Shown: positions 9,720-20,976, counted from the first letter of the stretch. The stretch: DNA of 64,000 bases from a bacterium BMS3Bbin08 (GCA_002897775.1 BDTR01000039.1:1-64000), one strand, 5' to 3'. A program made the numbers and translations. Notes: a model not told the origin generated them from the letters alone.

Positions 9720-11027
9720 ATGAGCATTATTAACAGTTTTCAGAATATCTTTAAAATAGCCGAACTTAAGAGCAGGGTCTTATTTACGCTCGGTCTCCTT
9801 GCTGTCTACAGAATCGGCGCCCATATTCCTACCCCGGGTATTAATGGTGAAGAACTAAGCAAGTTTCTCATGGAGCGAGGCGGTGCTCTCATGGGATTTT
9901 TTGACATGTTTACCGGCGGCGCGCTTTCCAGGGTAACCATTTTTGCCCTGGGAATAATGCCGTACATAAGCGCATCGATTATTCTCCAGTTACTTACCGT
10001 TGTTATCCCTGCGCTGGGCAGGCTTGCCAAAGAAGGTGAAAGGGGCAGGAAGAAGATAACCCAGTACACCAGGTATGGAACGGTCATAATAAGCGCGATC
10101 CAGTCTTTTGGTATTGCGGCGGGCATCGAGGGAATGGGGCAGGGCGCGTTTGTGCAAAGTCCGGGATGGTCATTCAGACTTACGACCATGATCACCCTGA
10201 CCTCAGGAACGGCCTTTATCATGTGGCTTGGAGAGCAGATAACAGAGCGTGGTATCGGCAACGGTATATCCCTTATAATTTTCGCGGGCATTGTGGCCAG
10301 ACTTCCGAGTGCCGTTATAGATACAGTAAGGCTGCTCAGAATAGGTGAAATGTCCCTTTTGATATTGATCCCCCTTATGGTTATGATGATTGCTGTTGTG
10401 GGGATAATCGTATTTGTAGAGCGGGGACAGAGAAAAATCCCTGTCCAGTATGCCAAGCGGGTAGTTGGTCGAAAAGTATACGGAGGGCAGAGTACCCATC
10501 TGCCGTTAAAGGTTAACACAGCCGGGGTCATACCGGCGATATTTGCATCATCAGTAATAATATTCCCTGCGACCATAGCAGGTTTTATTGATATACCATG
10601 GGTCAAGGTCATTGCCGACCAACTTTCTCCGAGCTCAATACTGTATACATTGATATATGTAAGTATGATCTTCTTTTTCTGTTATTTTTATACTGCCATT
10701 ATTTTCAATCCTGTGGATATGGCGGACAACCTAAAGAAATATGGCGGGTTCATTCCCGGGATAAGGCCCGGCCATAAGACTTCTGAATATATATACAGGG
10801 TTCTGGCGAGAATAACGTTCGGCGGGGCCGTATATCTGTCTGTGATATGTATCCTGCCGGATATTCTGAGCGGGTACTTTAATGTCCCGTTTTATTTTGG
10901 GGGTACGTCGCTTCTCATAGTGGTCGGTGTTGGTCTTGATACCATCTCACAGATCGAGTCTCATCTGGTGACGCGCTCATACGAAGGTTTTCTTAAAAAG
11001 GGTAAGGTTCGCGGACGAAGAGGCTAA
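9720..11027 (+). CDS. secY: Preprotein translocase subunit SecY
   Basis: SecY multi-TM sequence; position after rplO. Confidence 0.98.
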   Translation: MSIINSFQNIFKIAELKSRVLFTLGLLAVYRIGAHIPTPGINGEELSKFLMERGGALMGFFDMFTGGALSRVTIFALGIMPYISASIILQLLTVVIPALGRLAKEGERGRKKITQYTRYGTVIISAIQSFGIAAGIEGMGQGAFVQSPGWSFRLTTMITLTSGTAFIMWLGEQITERGIGNGISLIIFAGIVARLPSAVIDTVRLLRIGEMSLLILIPLMVMMIAVVGIIVFVERGQRKIPVQYAKRVVGRKVYGGQSTHLPLKVNTAGVIPAIFASSVIIFPATIAGFIDIPWVKVIADQLSPSSILYTLIYVSMIFFFCYFYTAIIFNPVDMADNLKKYGGFIPGIRPGHKTSEYIYRVLARITFGGAVYLSVICILPDILSGYFNVPFYFGGTSLLIVVGVGLDTISQIESHLVTRSYEGFLKKGKVRGRRG

Positions 11028-11036
11028 CGAAAAGAA

Positions 11037-11108
11037 GTAGAGAGAAGAGAGTAGAGGGTAGCGAGAAAAGATAAATCTCTCTACTTGCTGCTTGCTACTC
11101 GCTACTTT
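11037..11108. repeat. Heptamer palindrome (GTAGAGA)n / (TTGCTAC)n
   Basis: GTAGAGA GAAGAGA GTAGAGG GTAGCGA GAAAAGA / TCTCTAC TTGCTGC TTGCTAC TCGCTAC. Confidence 0.8.
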
Positions 11109-11114
11109 AAAACA

Positions 11115-11861
11115 TTGATAATTCTTAAGTCACAGGATGAAATCAAGAGGATAGCTGAGGCTTGCCGGATCGTGGCTGAGGCGCTGGACGGAGTCAGAGA
11201 AATGGTATCTCCCGGCATCAGCACAAGAGAGCTGGACAGTTTTGCGGAATCCTTTATCAGGTCAAAAAAAGCAAGGCCGGCCTTTAAAGGGTACAGGGGT
11301 TATCCGGCAAGCCTGTGTACCTCGATAAATGAGCAGGTCGTGCATGGGATTCCTTCTTTGACCAGGGTCAAAGAAGGCGACATTATAAGCCTTGATGTAG
11401 GGGTGCACTACAGGGGATTCTACGGGGATGCCGCAGTGACTTTGCCCGTCGGCAGGGTAAGTGAAAAGGCGAGAAGACTGCTCACTGTTACCGAGGAGTC
11501 GCTTTACTCGGGTTTAAAAAAGGCTGTTGTTGATAACAGGCTTTCGGATATATCCTGCGCCATACAGGGCCATGTTGAAGCCGCAGGTTTTTCAGTGGTC
11601 AGAAGTTTTGTGGGTCACGGCATAGGCAGGGAACTCCATGAGGAGCCGCAGGTTCCCAATTACGGCAGACCCGGGGAAGGGGTCGTTCTTATGGGAGGGA
11701 TGACCCTGGCGATTGAGCCCATGGTGAATGCGGGCGGCTGGGAAGTGGATGTTCTCGAGGATGGTTGGACGGCTGTAACGAAAGATAGAAGCCTGTCGGC
11801 CCACTTTGAACATACGGTCGCTATTACGGCCGAGGGGCCAAAAACCTTGACTAAATTATAA
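11115..11861 (+). CDS. map: Type I methionine aminopeptidase (start ambiguous, likely TTG at 11115)
   Basis: ILKSQDEIKRIAEACRIVAEALDGV...GHGIGRELHEEPQVPNYG. Confidence 0.95.
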   Translation: MIILKSQDEIKRIAEACRIVAEALDGVREMVSPGISTRELDSFAESFIRSKKARPAFKGYRGYPASLCTSINEQVVHGIPSLTRVKEGDIISLDVGVHYRGFYGDAAVTLPVGRVSEKARRLLTVTEESLYSGLKKAVVDNRLSDISCAIQGHVEAAGFSVVRSFVGHGIGRELHEEPQVPNYGRPGEGVVLMGGMTLAIEPMVNAGGWEVDVLEDGWTAVTKDRSLSAHFEHTVAITAEGPKTLTKL

Positions 11862-11888
11862 AAAATAAATATAATTAATAGTTTAAGT

Positions 11889-12107
11889 ATGCCTAAAGAA
11901 GAGTCTATAGAGGTCCAGGGAACAATAATAGAAAACCTGCCTAACGCCATGTTCAGGGTTGAGTTGGAAAGTGGCCAGAGGATTTTGGCGTATGTTTCCG
12001 GTAAGATGCGTATGCATTTTATCAAAATATTGCCTGGAGATAAGGTTACGGTAGCGCTTTCTCCTTATGACCTCACGAAAGGCAGGATCACTTACAGATT
12101 TAAATAA
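11889..12107 (+). CDS. infA: Translation initiation factor IF-1
   Basis: [41 protein letters not shown]. Confidence 0.97.
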   Translation: MPKEESIEVQGTIIENLPNAMFRVELESGQRILAYVSGKMRMHFIKILPGDKVTVALSPYDLTKGRITYRFK

Positions 12108-12112
12108 GGGGG

Positions 12113-12205
12113 GCTTGATTTCACTGATTAAAGGACCAAGATTACACAGATACAAAAATAAATCTGTGGAATCGTTTTTTGTAAAATCGGTGTAATCAAT
12201 TATAA
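12113..12205. repeat. Nonamer-type palindrome (GATTACACA / AATCTGTGG)
   Basis: GATTTCACT GATTAAAGG ... GATTACACA GATACAAAA / AATCTGTGG AATCGTTTT ... AATCGGTGT AATCAATTA. Confidence 0.65.
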
Positions 12206-12212
12206 ATTAGAT

Positions 12213-12326
12213 ATGAAGGTTCGTTCATCAGTAAAACCAATGTGCGCAAAGTGCAAGATCATAAAGAGGAAAGGCGTCGTGCGGGTTATCTGCAGCAACA
12301 CGAGGCACAAACAGAGGCAGGGATAA
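12213..12326 (+). CDS. rpmJ: 50S ribosomal protein L36 (not in supplied ORF track)
   Basis: [37 protein letters not shown] read directly. Confidence 0.97.
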   Translation: MKVRSSVKPMCAKCKIIKRKGVVRVICSNTRHKQRQG

Positions 12327-12339
12327 GAGAGGGGACAAA

Positions 12340-12711
12340 GTGAGAATCGAAGGTGTTGATCTACCCAAGAACGAAAGGGTTGAGATAGGTCTGACGAGAA
12401 TATTCGGCATCGGAAGGACCTCTTCTCTGAAGATCATCAAAAGTGCGGGGATAGACCCTGATACGCGGGTTAAGAACCTTACAGATGACGATGCCGTAAA
12501 AATAAGAGCGATCCTTGACAAGGATTATAAGGTTGAAGGTGATCTGCGGCGTGAAGTTTCATCGAACATAAAAAGATTTAAGGACATAGGGTCTTACAGG
12601 GGGCTCAGGCACAGATCAGGGCTGCCGGTAAGAGGGCAGAAAACAAAGACCAATGCCCGTACCCGCAAGGGACCCAAAAAATCAATAGCTCTTAAAAAGA
12701 AGGCGACATAA
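12340..12711 (+). CDS. rpsM: 30S ribosomal protein S13 (GTG start)
   Basis: [25 protein letters not shown]. Confidence 0.98.
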   Translation: MRIEGVDLPKNERVEIGLTRIFGIGRTSSLKIIKSAGIDPDTRVKNLTDDDAVKIRAILDKDYKVEGDLRREVSSNIKRFKDIGSYRGLRHRSGLPVRGQKTKTNARTRKGPKKSIALKKKAT

Positions 12712-13097
12712 TGGCACAAAAGAAAAAAGGTTCTAAAAAAGAAAAGAAGGTTGTGCATGCCGGGGCCGCCTATATTCAGGCGACCTTTAACAATACCATC
12801 GTTACCATCTCGGACCAGAACGGCAATGTGATCGCGTGGTCTTCCGCAGGTTCACTTGGTTTCAGGGGTTCCAGAAAAGGCACACCGTATGCTGCGCAGA
12901 AGGCCTCGGATATTGCCGCGAGAAAGGCTAAAGAGTTTGGTATGAAACAGATAGACGTTTTTGTGAAAGGGCCCGGCGCGGGCAGGGAATCTGCCATAAG
13001 GGCGCTCCAGGCAGCCGGTCTAGAAATAAACCTTATAAAAGATGTAACTCCGGTCCCGCATAACGGCACAAAACCGCCGAAAAGGAGAAGGGTATAA
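12711..13097 (+). CDS. rpsK: 30S ribosomal protein S11
   Basis: [44 protein letters not shown]. Confidence 0.98.
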   Translation: MAQKKKGSKKEKKVVHAGAAYIQATFNNTIVTISDQNGNVIAWSSAGSLGFRGSRKGTPYAAQKASDIAARKAKEFGMKQIDVFVKGPGAGRESAIRALQAAGLEINLIKDVTPVPHNGTKPPKRRRV

Positions 13098-13099
13098 TT

Positions 13100-13726
13100 A
13101 TGGCGAGATACAGGGATGCATTATGCAGGCTGTGCAGGAGGGAAAGCGAAAAGCTCTTTTTGAAAGGCGACAGGTGTAATACCGACAAGTGCGCTATCGA
13201 GAGGAGGAAATACGCTCCGGGAGTTCACGGTCCGAGGAGGAAGAAGGTCTCGGATTATGGACTGCAGCTGAGGGAGAAACAGAAGGTCAAACAGGTTTAC
13301 AGTGTACTTGAAAGGCAATTTAAAAGATATTATTTTATGGCTGAAAAGAAGAAAGGCGTTACCGGGAGCAATCTTCTTCAATTGCTTGAACGCAGGCTTG
13401 ACAGTGTGGCTTACCGGCTTGGTTTTGCTTCAAACAGGAGACAGGCAAGACAGCTTGTTACGCATGGTCACTTTACGGTAAATGATAAACGGGTAACAAT
13501 CCCTTCATATCTTGTCAGTCCCGGTGATGTTATAGGGCTCAAGGAAACCAGCAAGAAACTTGTTCCCATACAGGACAGCGTGGCAAAGGCTGAGCACAGG
13601 GGTTTTCCCACGTGGGTCGAAGTGGACCTCAGCAACTTCAAAGGCAAGATCCTGCATCTTCCGTCAAGGGAAGAGATCCCTCTGCCGGTCCAGGAACAGC
13701 TGATAATTGAATTGTATTCAAAATAA
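13100..13726 (+). CDS. rpsD: 30S ribosomal protein S4, Cys-rich zinc-binding form
   Basis: [33 protein letters not shown]. Confidence 0.98.
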   Translation: MARYRDALCRLCRRESEKLFLKGDRCNTDKCAIERRKYAPGVHGPRRKKVSDYGLQLREKQKVKQVYSVLERQFKRYYFMAEKKKGVTGSNLLQLLERRLDSVAYRLGFASNRRQARQLVTHGHFTVNDKRVTIPSYLVSPGDVIGLKETSKKLVPIQDSVAKAEHRGFPTWVEVDLSNFKGKILHLPSREEIPLPVQEQLIIELYSK

Positions 13727-13765
13727 ACAACTGTATAATTAACATTTATTATACAAGGAGGCTTA

Positions 13766-14803
13766 ATGGACTTACTTAAGAAAGGCTTTCAATTACCCGA
13801 GAGAGTCGAATTTGATCCCGAAAGTCTTACAAAGGCCTATGGTAAATTTTCTATTGAGGCTTTTGAACGGGGCTTTGGCACTACTTTGGGGAACGCGTTA
13901 AGGAGAATTCTGCTTTCTTCTATAGAGGGTTCTGCTGTTACATCTGTGAGGATCCCCGGTGTGCTTCATGAACTGTCTACTATTCCAGGGGTAAAAGAAG
14001 ACTTTGTCGATATAATACTGAACGTAAAGCAGTTGAGGGTCAAACTGCATACTGATGTGTCCAAGGTTATTTCCATTAATGTGAAGGGGCCGGCAGAGGT
14101 CAAAGGAAATGATATTAACGCGGGGGCACAGGTTGAGATCCTCACTCCTGACCTGCATATCGTCACCCTGGAAAAAAACGTTAACTTTAAGATGGAACTC
14201 ACGGTCACAAGAGGCAAAGGATATGCCCCGGCTGAGCTGAACAAGACCGAGGACCAGGCAGTTGACGTTATTGCCGTGGACTCTCTTTTCAGCCCCATAA
14301 GGAAGGTTAATTCCCAGGTGGAGAACGCGAGAGTAGGCCGTTCAACGGATTATGACAGGCTTATGATGGAGATATGGACCGATGGAAGTATTTCACCAAA
14401 GCAGGCGCTTACACAGGCCTCTGATATACTTACGGGTCACCTCTCACTGTTCTCTCTGAAAGAAGAACCTGTTATACAGGAGGAAGTCAGCATTGTTGAG
14501 ACCGAAGACGATGATGAAGAGGTTCCGGCAGTCTTTAACGATAACCTCCTGAAAAGTGTCGATGAACTTGAGCTTTCGGTCCGCTCTGCCAACTGTCTTA
14601 AGAATGCGAATATCCGGACGATCGCCGATCTTGTTCAGAAAAGCGAGCAGGAGATGCTCAGGACCAAGAACTTCGGCCGGAAATCCCTGAACGAGATAAA
14701 AGAGGTCCTTGCGTCAATGGGGCTGCATTGCCACATGAGAATAGATACAGATATGCTGGAGACCTCCGTGAGTTCCGGTAAAGGGGAAAAAGATGCGTCA
14801 TAG
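13766..14803 (+). CDS. rpoA: DNA-directed RNA polymerase subunit alpha
   Basis: ERGFGTTLGNALRRILLSSIEGSAVTSVRI plus C-terminal HhH domain. Confidence 0.98.
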   Translation: MDLLKKGFQLPERVEFDPESLTKAYGKFSIEAFERGFGTTLGNALRRILLSSIEGSAVTSVRIPGVLHELSTIPGVKEDFVDIILNVKQLRVKLHTDVSKVISINVKGPAEVKGNDINAGAQVEILTPDLHIVTLEKNVNFKMELTVTRGKGYAPAELNKTEDQAVDVIAVDSLFSPIRKVNSQVENARVGRSTDYDRLMMEIWTDGSISPKQALTQASDILTGHLSLFSLKEEPVIQEEVSIVETEDDDEEVPAVFNDNLLKSVDELELSVRSANCLKNANIRTIADLVQKSEQEMLRTKNFGRKSLNEIKEVLASMGLHCHMRIDTDMLETSVSSGKGEKDAS

Positions 14804-15221
14804 AGTAGCCGGCCGTGAGTTAGGCAGGAACACGAACCAGAGGAAGGCCCTGCTGAGAGGTCTGGTAACATCTTTGTTCGAACACCTGAAGATCGAAACC
14901 ACGGTTGCCAAAGCCAGGGAGACCAGAATAATAGCGGAACGCATAATCACCCTTGGTAAGCGCGGAGACCTGCATTCAAGAAGGCTGGCGCTTTCGCGCA
15001 TACCGAACAAGAATATAATATCGAAGCTTTTCAATGAAATAGCGCCGAAACTTGAGGGAAGAAACAGCGGATATCTGCGTATCCTCAAAACCAGGCTTCG
15101 CCAGGGGGACTGCTCTTCCATGGCCGTTCTGGAGTTCACGGACTACGACGTGTTAACAAAGGGAAAAGAAGAGAAGCAAGAGGGGAAAAAGGCGAAAAAA
15201 GAGAAGAAAAAAGAAGGCTAG
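14793..15221 (+). CDS. rplQ: 50S ribosomal protein L17
   Basis: MRHRVAGRELGRNTNQRKALLRGLVTSLFEHLKIETT. Confidence 0.97.
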   Translation: MRHRVAGRELGRNTNQRKALLRGLVTSLFEHLKIETTVAKARETRIIAERIITLGKRGDLHSRRLALSRIPNKNIISKLFNEIAPKLEGRNSGYLRILKTRLRQGDCSSMAVLEFTDYDVLTKGKEEKQEGKKAKKEKKKEG

Positions 15222-15253
15222 CATTTCCCCGTGTCCAGCTGTTCAACCTTGTC

Positions 15254-16231
15254 TCAACTTCCCTTATTTATTGAACCCATTATTCTGAACTTTGTGTACC
15301 GCTCATCGCAAAGTTTGTCCCCGGATTTTTTCATAAGTTCAGCAAGATGCTTTTTTAGCACTTTTGCGATCAGGTCCGCTGCTTCCTGCGGGTTCCTGTG
15401 AGTTCCGCCGACCGGTTCAGGGATTATCTCATCTATTGCTTTCAGCCTGTACAGGTCCTGTGCAGTGAGTTTCAGCGCTTCGGACGCCTTTTCATATTCC
15501 TGCTGCCCGATCTCTGAGCGGTTCTTCTTCCATAAGATCGCGGCGCAACCCTCAGGTGAGATCACCGAATAAATAGAGTGTTCGAGCATAAGAACACGGT
15601 CCGCCACGGCAAGCGCTAGCGCGCCTCCGCTTCCACCTTCTCCGATCACCAGGGATACGATAGCGGTCTTGAGCCTGGACATTTCATAAAGGTTTATGGC
15701 TATGGCCTCTGCCTGACCCCTTTCTTCAGCGCCTATGCCGGGATAGGCGCCCGGCGTGTCGATAAAGGTGATGATGGGTTTGCCGAATCTTTCCGCGAGC
15801 TTCATTATCCTCAGCGCTTTTCTGTAACCTTCCGGATGCGGCTGGCCGAAGTTCCTCCATATCCGTTCTTTTGTGCCCCGGCCTTTCTGGTGGCCTATCA
15901 CAGCCACAGGCATGTCCTGAAATCTGGCAAAGCCGCATACTATGGCAGGATCGTCCGCGAACCTCCGGTCTCCGTGAAGTTCGACAAAATCCTCCATCAG
16001 GAGCCTTATATAATCCAGAGTATGAGGTCTTTCAGGATGCCTGGACAGCAGGGTTTTCTGCCACGGAGTCAATTTGGAAAAGATATCGATCCTCAGGTCC
16101 CGCGCCTTTTTCTCAAGCTTCTTTATTTCTGAAGTTATGTTCATGTCCCTGCCGTCGGCAAGGCGTTTAAGTTCTTCTATCTTATTTTCCAGGTCTGCTA
16201 CCGGCTTTTCAAAATCAAGATAGTAATGCAT
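15254..16231 (-). CDS. accA: Acetyl-CoA carboxylase carboxyltransferase subunit alpha
   Basis: [18 protein letters not shown]...[39 protein letters not shown]. Confidence 0.97.
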   Translation of the reverse strand: MHYYLDFEKPVADLENKIEELKRLADGRDMNITSEIKKLEKKARDLRIDIFSKLTPWQKTLLSRHPERPHTLDYIRLLMEDFVELHGDRRFADDPAIVCGFARFQDMPVAVIGHQKGRGTKERIWRNFGQPHPEGYRKALRIMKLAERFGKPIITFIDTPGAYPGIGAEERGQAEAIAINLYEMSRLKTAIVSLVIGEGGSGGALALAVADRVLMLEHSIYSVISPEGCAAILWKKNRSEIGQQEYEKASEALKLTAQDLYRLKAIDEIIPEPVGGTHRNPQEAADLIAKVLKKHLAELMKKSGDKLCDERYTKFRIMGSINKGS

Positions 16232-16261
16232 GCACTCTCCGCTTAAAATAAAAATATAAAA

Positions 16262-16372
16262 TATTTTTTAGTTATTAAGTTATTCATCATTCAAGTAATT
16301 GAGTAATTAAGTCATTGAGTTATTTAAATAACTTAGTTGCTTAATGACCTAATGACTAAATGACTTATTTTT
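16262..16372. repeat. Octamer palindrome (TTNAGTNA)n / (TNAATGAC)n between accA and dnaE
   Basis: TTTAGTTA TTAAGTTA TTCATCAT TCAAGTAA TTGAGTAA TTAAGTCA TTGAGTTA / TTAATGAC CTAATGAC TAAATGAC. Confidence 0.85.
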
Positions 16373-19300
16373 AATTTATTACTGCCGTTCCTTTCCCCAG
16401 GATACCCTCAACTTCGGCTATCATTTCTCCGGTCGGATCTACCTGCTGTTCCGTGACTATAAGGGTCTCCCACTCGCCTGGACGGACAATGTTCAGATAA
16501 ACGGCAACCGCCTTGTTGCCTTCATACTTTGAAAGGCTGTTTTTAAGGCTCGAGAGGTTATCAGAGCCCATATCAGCGCTAAGCGTTAACGTCAGTTTCT
16601 GAGGAGGCTTCGGCAGAGCTGCCCGGCCGGAAGAGGCCGGCCTCGCGCGGCGGTTCATGCCCTTTCGAGGTGACTGACTGCTGTCGGCCGACTGGTCATA
16701 ATCTTCTATTGCGGTTATTTCTCTCGCGATTATCTTTAAGCCTTTATCGCTTTTATCTATGTACCCTGAGATAATGACAGGGGTATCCTGCGATATGATA
16801 TTCGCGGATTCCCTGTAGATGTCAGGGAAGACAATAAGTTCGATCGTTCCATGCAGGTCCTCTATGGTCAGATAGCCCATTAGATCGCCCTTTTTCCTGG
16901 TCTGGATCTTCTTGAGCTTTATGGGGATGCCGCCTACATTCACGTCTTCCTTGTCCGCCAGGTCCTGTATCTCAGAGGTAGGCGTGACAGAGAACTTTTT
17001 AAGCTTTTCTTTATACCTGTTCAGCGGATGTCCTGTAATATAAAAACCAAGAGCGTCCTTTTCCATAAGCAGACGTTCGGATTCACTCCATTCTTCTGTT
17101 TCCGGCAGTTTATTATGAAAGGCCGGCTGTTGTTCTTCGAACATGCTTCTCTGTCCTGAAGACCTTTCTTTCTGGGCCTTTAACGCGGCATCCATAACAG
17201 GTCCAATAGCCTGCATCAGCTGTGCCCTTTTCCCCATGGAGTCCAGTGCCCCGGCTTTTATAAGGCTCTCAATGACCTTTTTATTTACTCTCCTGGAGTC
17301 AGCCTTTGAGCAGAAATCGAAGAAAGAAGTGAAAGTGTCATTGCCCCGTGTCTCTATTATCGCCTCTATCGCGGCGCTTCCGACGCCCTTGACCGCTTCC
17401 AGTCCAAAACGTATGGAGTTGCCAATAACGTTGAACTCTCTCTGGCTCTCGTTAATGTCAGGCGGAAGGATCTCTATGCCCATGTCCTTACACTCATTGA
17501 TATATGATACGAGCTTTGTCGTGTTGTCCATTTCAGCGCTCAGGGCGGCTGCCATGAACTCAACAGGATAATGAGCCTTAAGGTACGCGGTCCTGTAGGC
17601 TATGAGCGCGTAAGCGGCTGAATGTGATTTATTAAACCCGTACTGCGCGAACTGTGCCATGGTGTCAAACAGCTTTAATGCCTTTTTCCCGGATATTTTG
17701 TTAGCCTTTGCGCCCTGGACAAAATCATCTTTTAATTTTTCCATTTCGACCAGCTTTTTCTTACCCATTGCCATGCGCAGAATATCGGCCTGGGCCATTG
17801 AAAAACTGGCAAGCATATTGGCGATCTTCATCACCTGCTCCTGATACAGGATCACACCATAGGTTTCCTTAAGTATTTCTCCTAACTGCGGCAGTGCATA
17901 CTTGATCGGAATCTCGCCCCTTTTTCGCTTTATGAAATCATCTACCATTCCGCTTCCAAGAGGGCCCGGCCTGTAAAGAGCAACAAGCGCTATCAGGTCT
18001 TCAAATATTTCCGGCTGCATTCTTAACAGCAGGTCCCTCATCCCCGGACTTTCAAGCTGGAAAACGCATGTTGTCCTGGCCCCGCACAGTAATTTGAAGG
18101 TGTCTTTATCGTCCAGCGGTATTTCCCTGATACTAAAGGGGGCAGCAGGGGCTTTGGAGCTCTTTTTCTGGTTTATGATCTTTTCTGTCTTATCTATGAC
18201 CGTCAGGGTTTTAAGCCCGAGGAAATCAAACTTCAAAAGCCCCAGCGTTTCTATGGACGCCATCTCAAACTGCGTGGTTATGGCTACATCGTTCGGGGCT
18301 TTGTACAGCGGCAGGAATTCTGTAAGCGGTTTCGGCGATATAACAACGCCGGCGGCGTGTGTTGAGGCGTGCCTTGAAAGCCCTTCGAGTTTCTGTGCGA
18401 CATCTATCAATTCCTGTATGGTGGAGTTCGTATCATAGAGTTCTTTGATCTTGGGCTCAATGGCAAGGGCGTCCTTTAATGTTATGTTCGGCACGTTCGG
18501 TATGAGCTTTGCGACAACGTCTACCTCGGCATAAGGTATGTCCAGGGCCCTGCCCACATCTCTTATGGCCGCTCTCGCCTGCATTGATCCAAAGGTAATG
18601 ATCTGGGCCACATGGTCCTTGCCGTAGCGCTCGGCGACGTATTCAATGACCTCGGGCCGCCTGTTCATGCAGAAGTCAACGTCAATATCAGGCAGGCTGA
18701 TCCTTTCGGGATTTAAAAATCTCTCAAACAGCAGGTCATATCTGAGCGGGTCGATCTCAGTTATATCCAGACAGTAAGCAACAAGGCTTCCGGCTGCAGA
18801 ACCCCTGCCTGGCCCTACCGGGATCCCCCTGCCTTTGGCATACTTTATAAAATCCCACACAATAAGAAAGTAGGAGGAAAAGTCCATGGCCTCTATTGTG
18901 TCAAGCTCGCTCTGAAGCCTTTCTTTATACTCCGCAACTGCTTTGCCACGCAGTTTTTTCTCCAGGCCTTCTTCCGCGAGTTTTTTCAGATAGGAATTTG
19001 CATTGTGCCCGCCCGGCACCTTGTATCTGGGCAGGTGAAAGACGCCGAACTTAAAATCAAGATTACATCTACCAGCTATTTTTTTAGTGTTTTCAATGGC
19101 TTCGGGGATATCCCTGAATTTCTCCTTCATCTCCTCAGGGCTTTTAAAATAGAAGGTGTCGCGTGAGAACTTCATTCTGTCGGCGTCGTTGACGGTCTTG
19201 CCTGTCTGGATGCATATAAGCACGTCGTGGGCCTTTGCGTCTTCCTTTTCTAAATAGTGACAGTCATTGGTTGCCACAAGGCCTATGTGAAGCTCGCGGC

Positions 19301-19892
19301 CCAGCTCTATAAGCTGTTTGTTGACCTCTTCCTGCTCGGGCATCTCATTGGCCTGAATTTCAAGAAAGAAGTTGTCGGGCCCGAGGATCTGCTTGTAGCT
19401 CAGGGCAGCCTCACGTGCCTTATCGATCATTCCAAGCGCCAGGTAATGCGGGATCTCGCCCTTGAGGCACGCGGACAGGCCGATCAGGCCTCCGCTGTAT
19501 TGTGACAGGAGGTCCTTATCGATCCTGGGCCTGTAATAAAAGCCTTCCAGGTAAGCCTTACTTATAAGTGTCGTAAGGTTCCTGTAGCCGTCAAGGTCTT
19601 TGCACAGCAATATCAGGTGATACGCAATGTCCGGACCGTTACCCGGGCTTTTTTTATCGAGATAATTCCCGGATGTGACATAAACCTCGCAACCTATTAC
19701 GGGTTTCATCCCGGCCCTGGAAACTTTCTTGTAAAAAGGTATGGCGCCAAAAAGGTTCCCGTGGTCGGTTATAGCTATCGCCGGGAGCCTGTATTCCCTG
19801 GCTTTTGCTATTAAGTCCTCTATGCGTATCGCGCCGTCAAGAAGACTGTACTGGGTATGGAGATGAAGCGGGACGTAGTCGGAATGCATCAA
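16371..19892 (-). CDS. dnaE: DNA polymerase III subunit alpha
   Basis: PHP domain YVPLHLHTQYSLLDGAI; PDIDVDFCMNRRPEVIEYV. Confidence 0.98.
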   Translation of the reverse strand: MMHSDYVPLHLHTQYSLLDGAIRIEDLIAKAREYRLPAIAITDHGNLFGAIPFYKKVSRAGMKPVIGCEVYVTSGNYLDKKSPGNGPDIAYHLILLCKDLDGYRNLTTLISKAYLEGFYYRPRIDKDLLSQYSGGLIGLSACLKGEIPHYLALGMIDKAREAALSYKQILGPDNFFLEIQANEMPEQEEVNKQLIELGRELHIGLVATNDCHYLEKEDAKAHDVLICIQTGKTVNDADRMKFSRDTFYFKSPEEMKEKFRDIPEAIENTKKIAGRCNLDFKFGVFHLPRYKVPGGHNANSYLKKLAEEGLEKKLRGKAVAEYKERLQSELDTIEAMDFSSYFLIVWDFIKYAKGRGIPVGPGRGSAAGSLVAYCLDITEIDPLRYDLLFERFLNPERISLPDIDVDFCMNRRPEVIEYVAERYGKDHVAQIITFGSMQARAAIRDVGRALDIPYAEVDVVAKLIPNVPNITLKDALAIEPKIKELYDTNSTIQELIDVAQKLEGLSRHASTHAAGVVISPKPLTEFLPLYKAPNDVAITTQFEMASIETLGLLKFDFLGLKTLTVIDKTEKIINQKKSSKAPAAPFSIREIPLDDKDTFKLLCGARTTCVFQLESPGMRDLLLRMQPEIFEDLIALVALYRPGPLGSGMVDDFIKRKRGEIPIKYALPQLGEILKETYGVILYQEQVMKIANMLASFSMAQADILRMAMGKKKLVEMEKLKDDFVQGAKANKISGKKALKLFDTMAQFAQYGFNKSHSAAYALIAYRTAYLKAHYPVEFMAAALSAEMDNTTKLVSYINECKDMGIEILPPDINESQREFNVIGNSIRFGLEAVKGVGSAAIEAIIETRGNDTFTSFFDFCSKADSRRVNKKVIESLIKAGALDSMGKRAQLMQAIGPVMDAALKAQKERSSGQRSMFEEQQPAFHNKLPETEEWSESERLLMEKDALGFYITGHPLNRYKEKLKKFSVTPTSEIQDLADKEDVNVGGIPIKLKKIQTRKKGDLMGYLTIEDLHGTIELIVFPDIYRESANIISQDTPVIISGYIDKSDKGLKIIAREITAIEDYDQSADSSQSPRKGMNRRARPASSGRAALPKPPQKLTLTLSADMGSDNLSSLKNSLSKYEGNKAVAVYLNIVRPGEWETLIVTEQQVDPTGEMIAEVEGILGKGTAVIN

Positions 19893-19920
19893 AAATTTTA
19901 AACTATTATCCGGGTGTTAG

Positions 19921-19970
19921 TCAATTAACATAAATTGACGATTGACAATTGAGAATTGACAATTTTCAAA
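19921..19970. repeat. Heptamer array ATTGACR
   Basis: ATTGACG ATTGACA ATTGAGA ATTGACA ATTTTCA. Confidence 0.75.
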
Positions 19971-20976
19971 GTCTGTTACTGGCTACTTTTACTTCTTCCA
20001 GTTTTTCCTTTGCCTTGCCTGAATCTATTGCCTCAGAGGCCTTTTGGACAGCCTCTGTAAAGCTTTTCGCGCTGTCTCCGGCGATTAGGGCCGCGGCCGC
20101 GTTCATTAGCACTATATCTCTTTTCGGGCCTTTGACGCCTTCGAGTATATCCACTGTTATCCGGGCGTTTTGTTCGGCTGTCCCGCCGGCAAGGTCCTGC
20201 TTTTTGGCCCGTTCAAAGCCAAGGTCCTCCGGAGCTATGAAATATGTGTCTATCCTGTTATCTTTCAGTTCCGAGACCCTTGTCTTTTCAGTGTTGGTTA
20301 TCTCGTCAAGCCCGTCTTCTCCGTGGACTATAAACGCGTGCATAGCACCGAGGTTGGCAAGCACCTTTGCCAGGGGTTCTGTCAGTTCATCACTGAAAAC
20401 CCCCAGTACCTGTCTTGCGGCGCCCGCGGGGTTTGTAAGCGGTCCGAGTATGTTAAAGATCGTCCTTATACCCATTTCCCGTCTCGGGCCGATCGCGTAT
20501 TTCATTGCCGGATGGAACAAAGGCGCGAACATAAAACCGAATCCGGTCAGCTCAAGGCATTTTTCCACTTTTTCAGGCTCGAGGTCTATTTTAACGCCGA
20601 GTGCCTCAAGCACATCCGCGCTTCCCGAACGGCTGGACACAGAGCGGTTGCCGTGCTTTGCAACAGGAACTCCGCATGCCGCCACAACAAGGGCAGAGGT
20701 TGTGGAGATGTTAAAGGTGTGAGACATATCCCCGCCTGTGCCGCACGTGTCGACAGTATGGTCCGGCGATTTTATCGCTGTCACCTTTTCCCTCATCACC
20801 TTTACCGCGCCTGTTATCTCATCTACGGTCTCTCCTTTCAGACGAAGCGCGGTCAGGAAACACGCGATCTGCGCGTCAGACGCGTTACCTTCCATAATAT
20901 CCTTCATGGAAACTGTCATTTCCTCCTGAGACAGGTTTTTACCTTCAACCAGCATTTTGACAGCTTCTTTGATCAT
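19966..20976 (-). CDS. trpD: Anthranilate phosphoribosyltransferase
   Basis: [52 protein letters not shown]. Confidence 0.97.
   Translation of the reverse strand: MIKEAVKMLVEGKNLSQEEMTVSMKDIMEGNASDAQIACFLTALRLKGETVDEITGAVKVMREKVTAIKSPDHTVDTCGTGGDMSHTFNISTTSALVVAACGVPVAKHGNRSVSSRSGSADVLEALGVKIDLEPEKVEKCLELTGFGFMFAPLFHPAMKYAIGPRREMGIRTIFNILGPLTNPAGAARQVLGVFSDELTEPLAKVLANLGAMHAFIVHGEDGLDEITNTEKTRVSELKDNRIDTYFIAPEDLGFERAKKQDLAGGTAEQNARITVDILEGVKGPKRDIVLMNAAAALIAGDSAKSFTEAVQKASEAIDSGKAKEKLEEVKVASNRL

Noticed and set aside
9806-10612. 268-aa minus-strand ORF opposite secY
   Set aside because: Antisense to secY and not recognisable.
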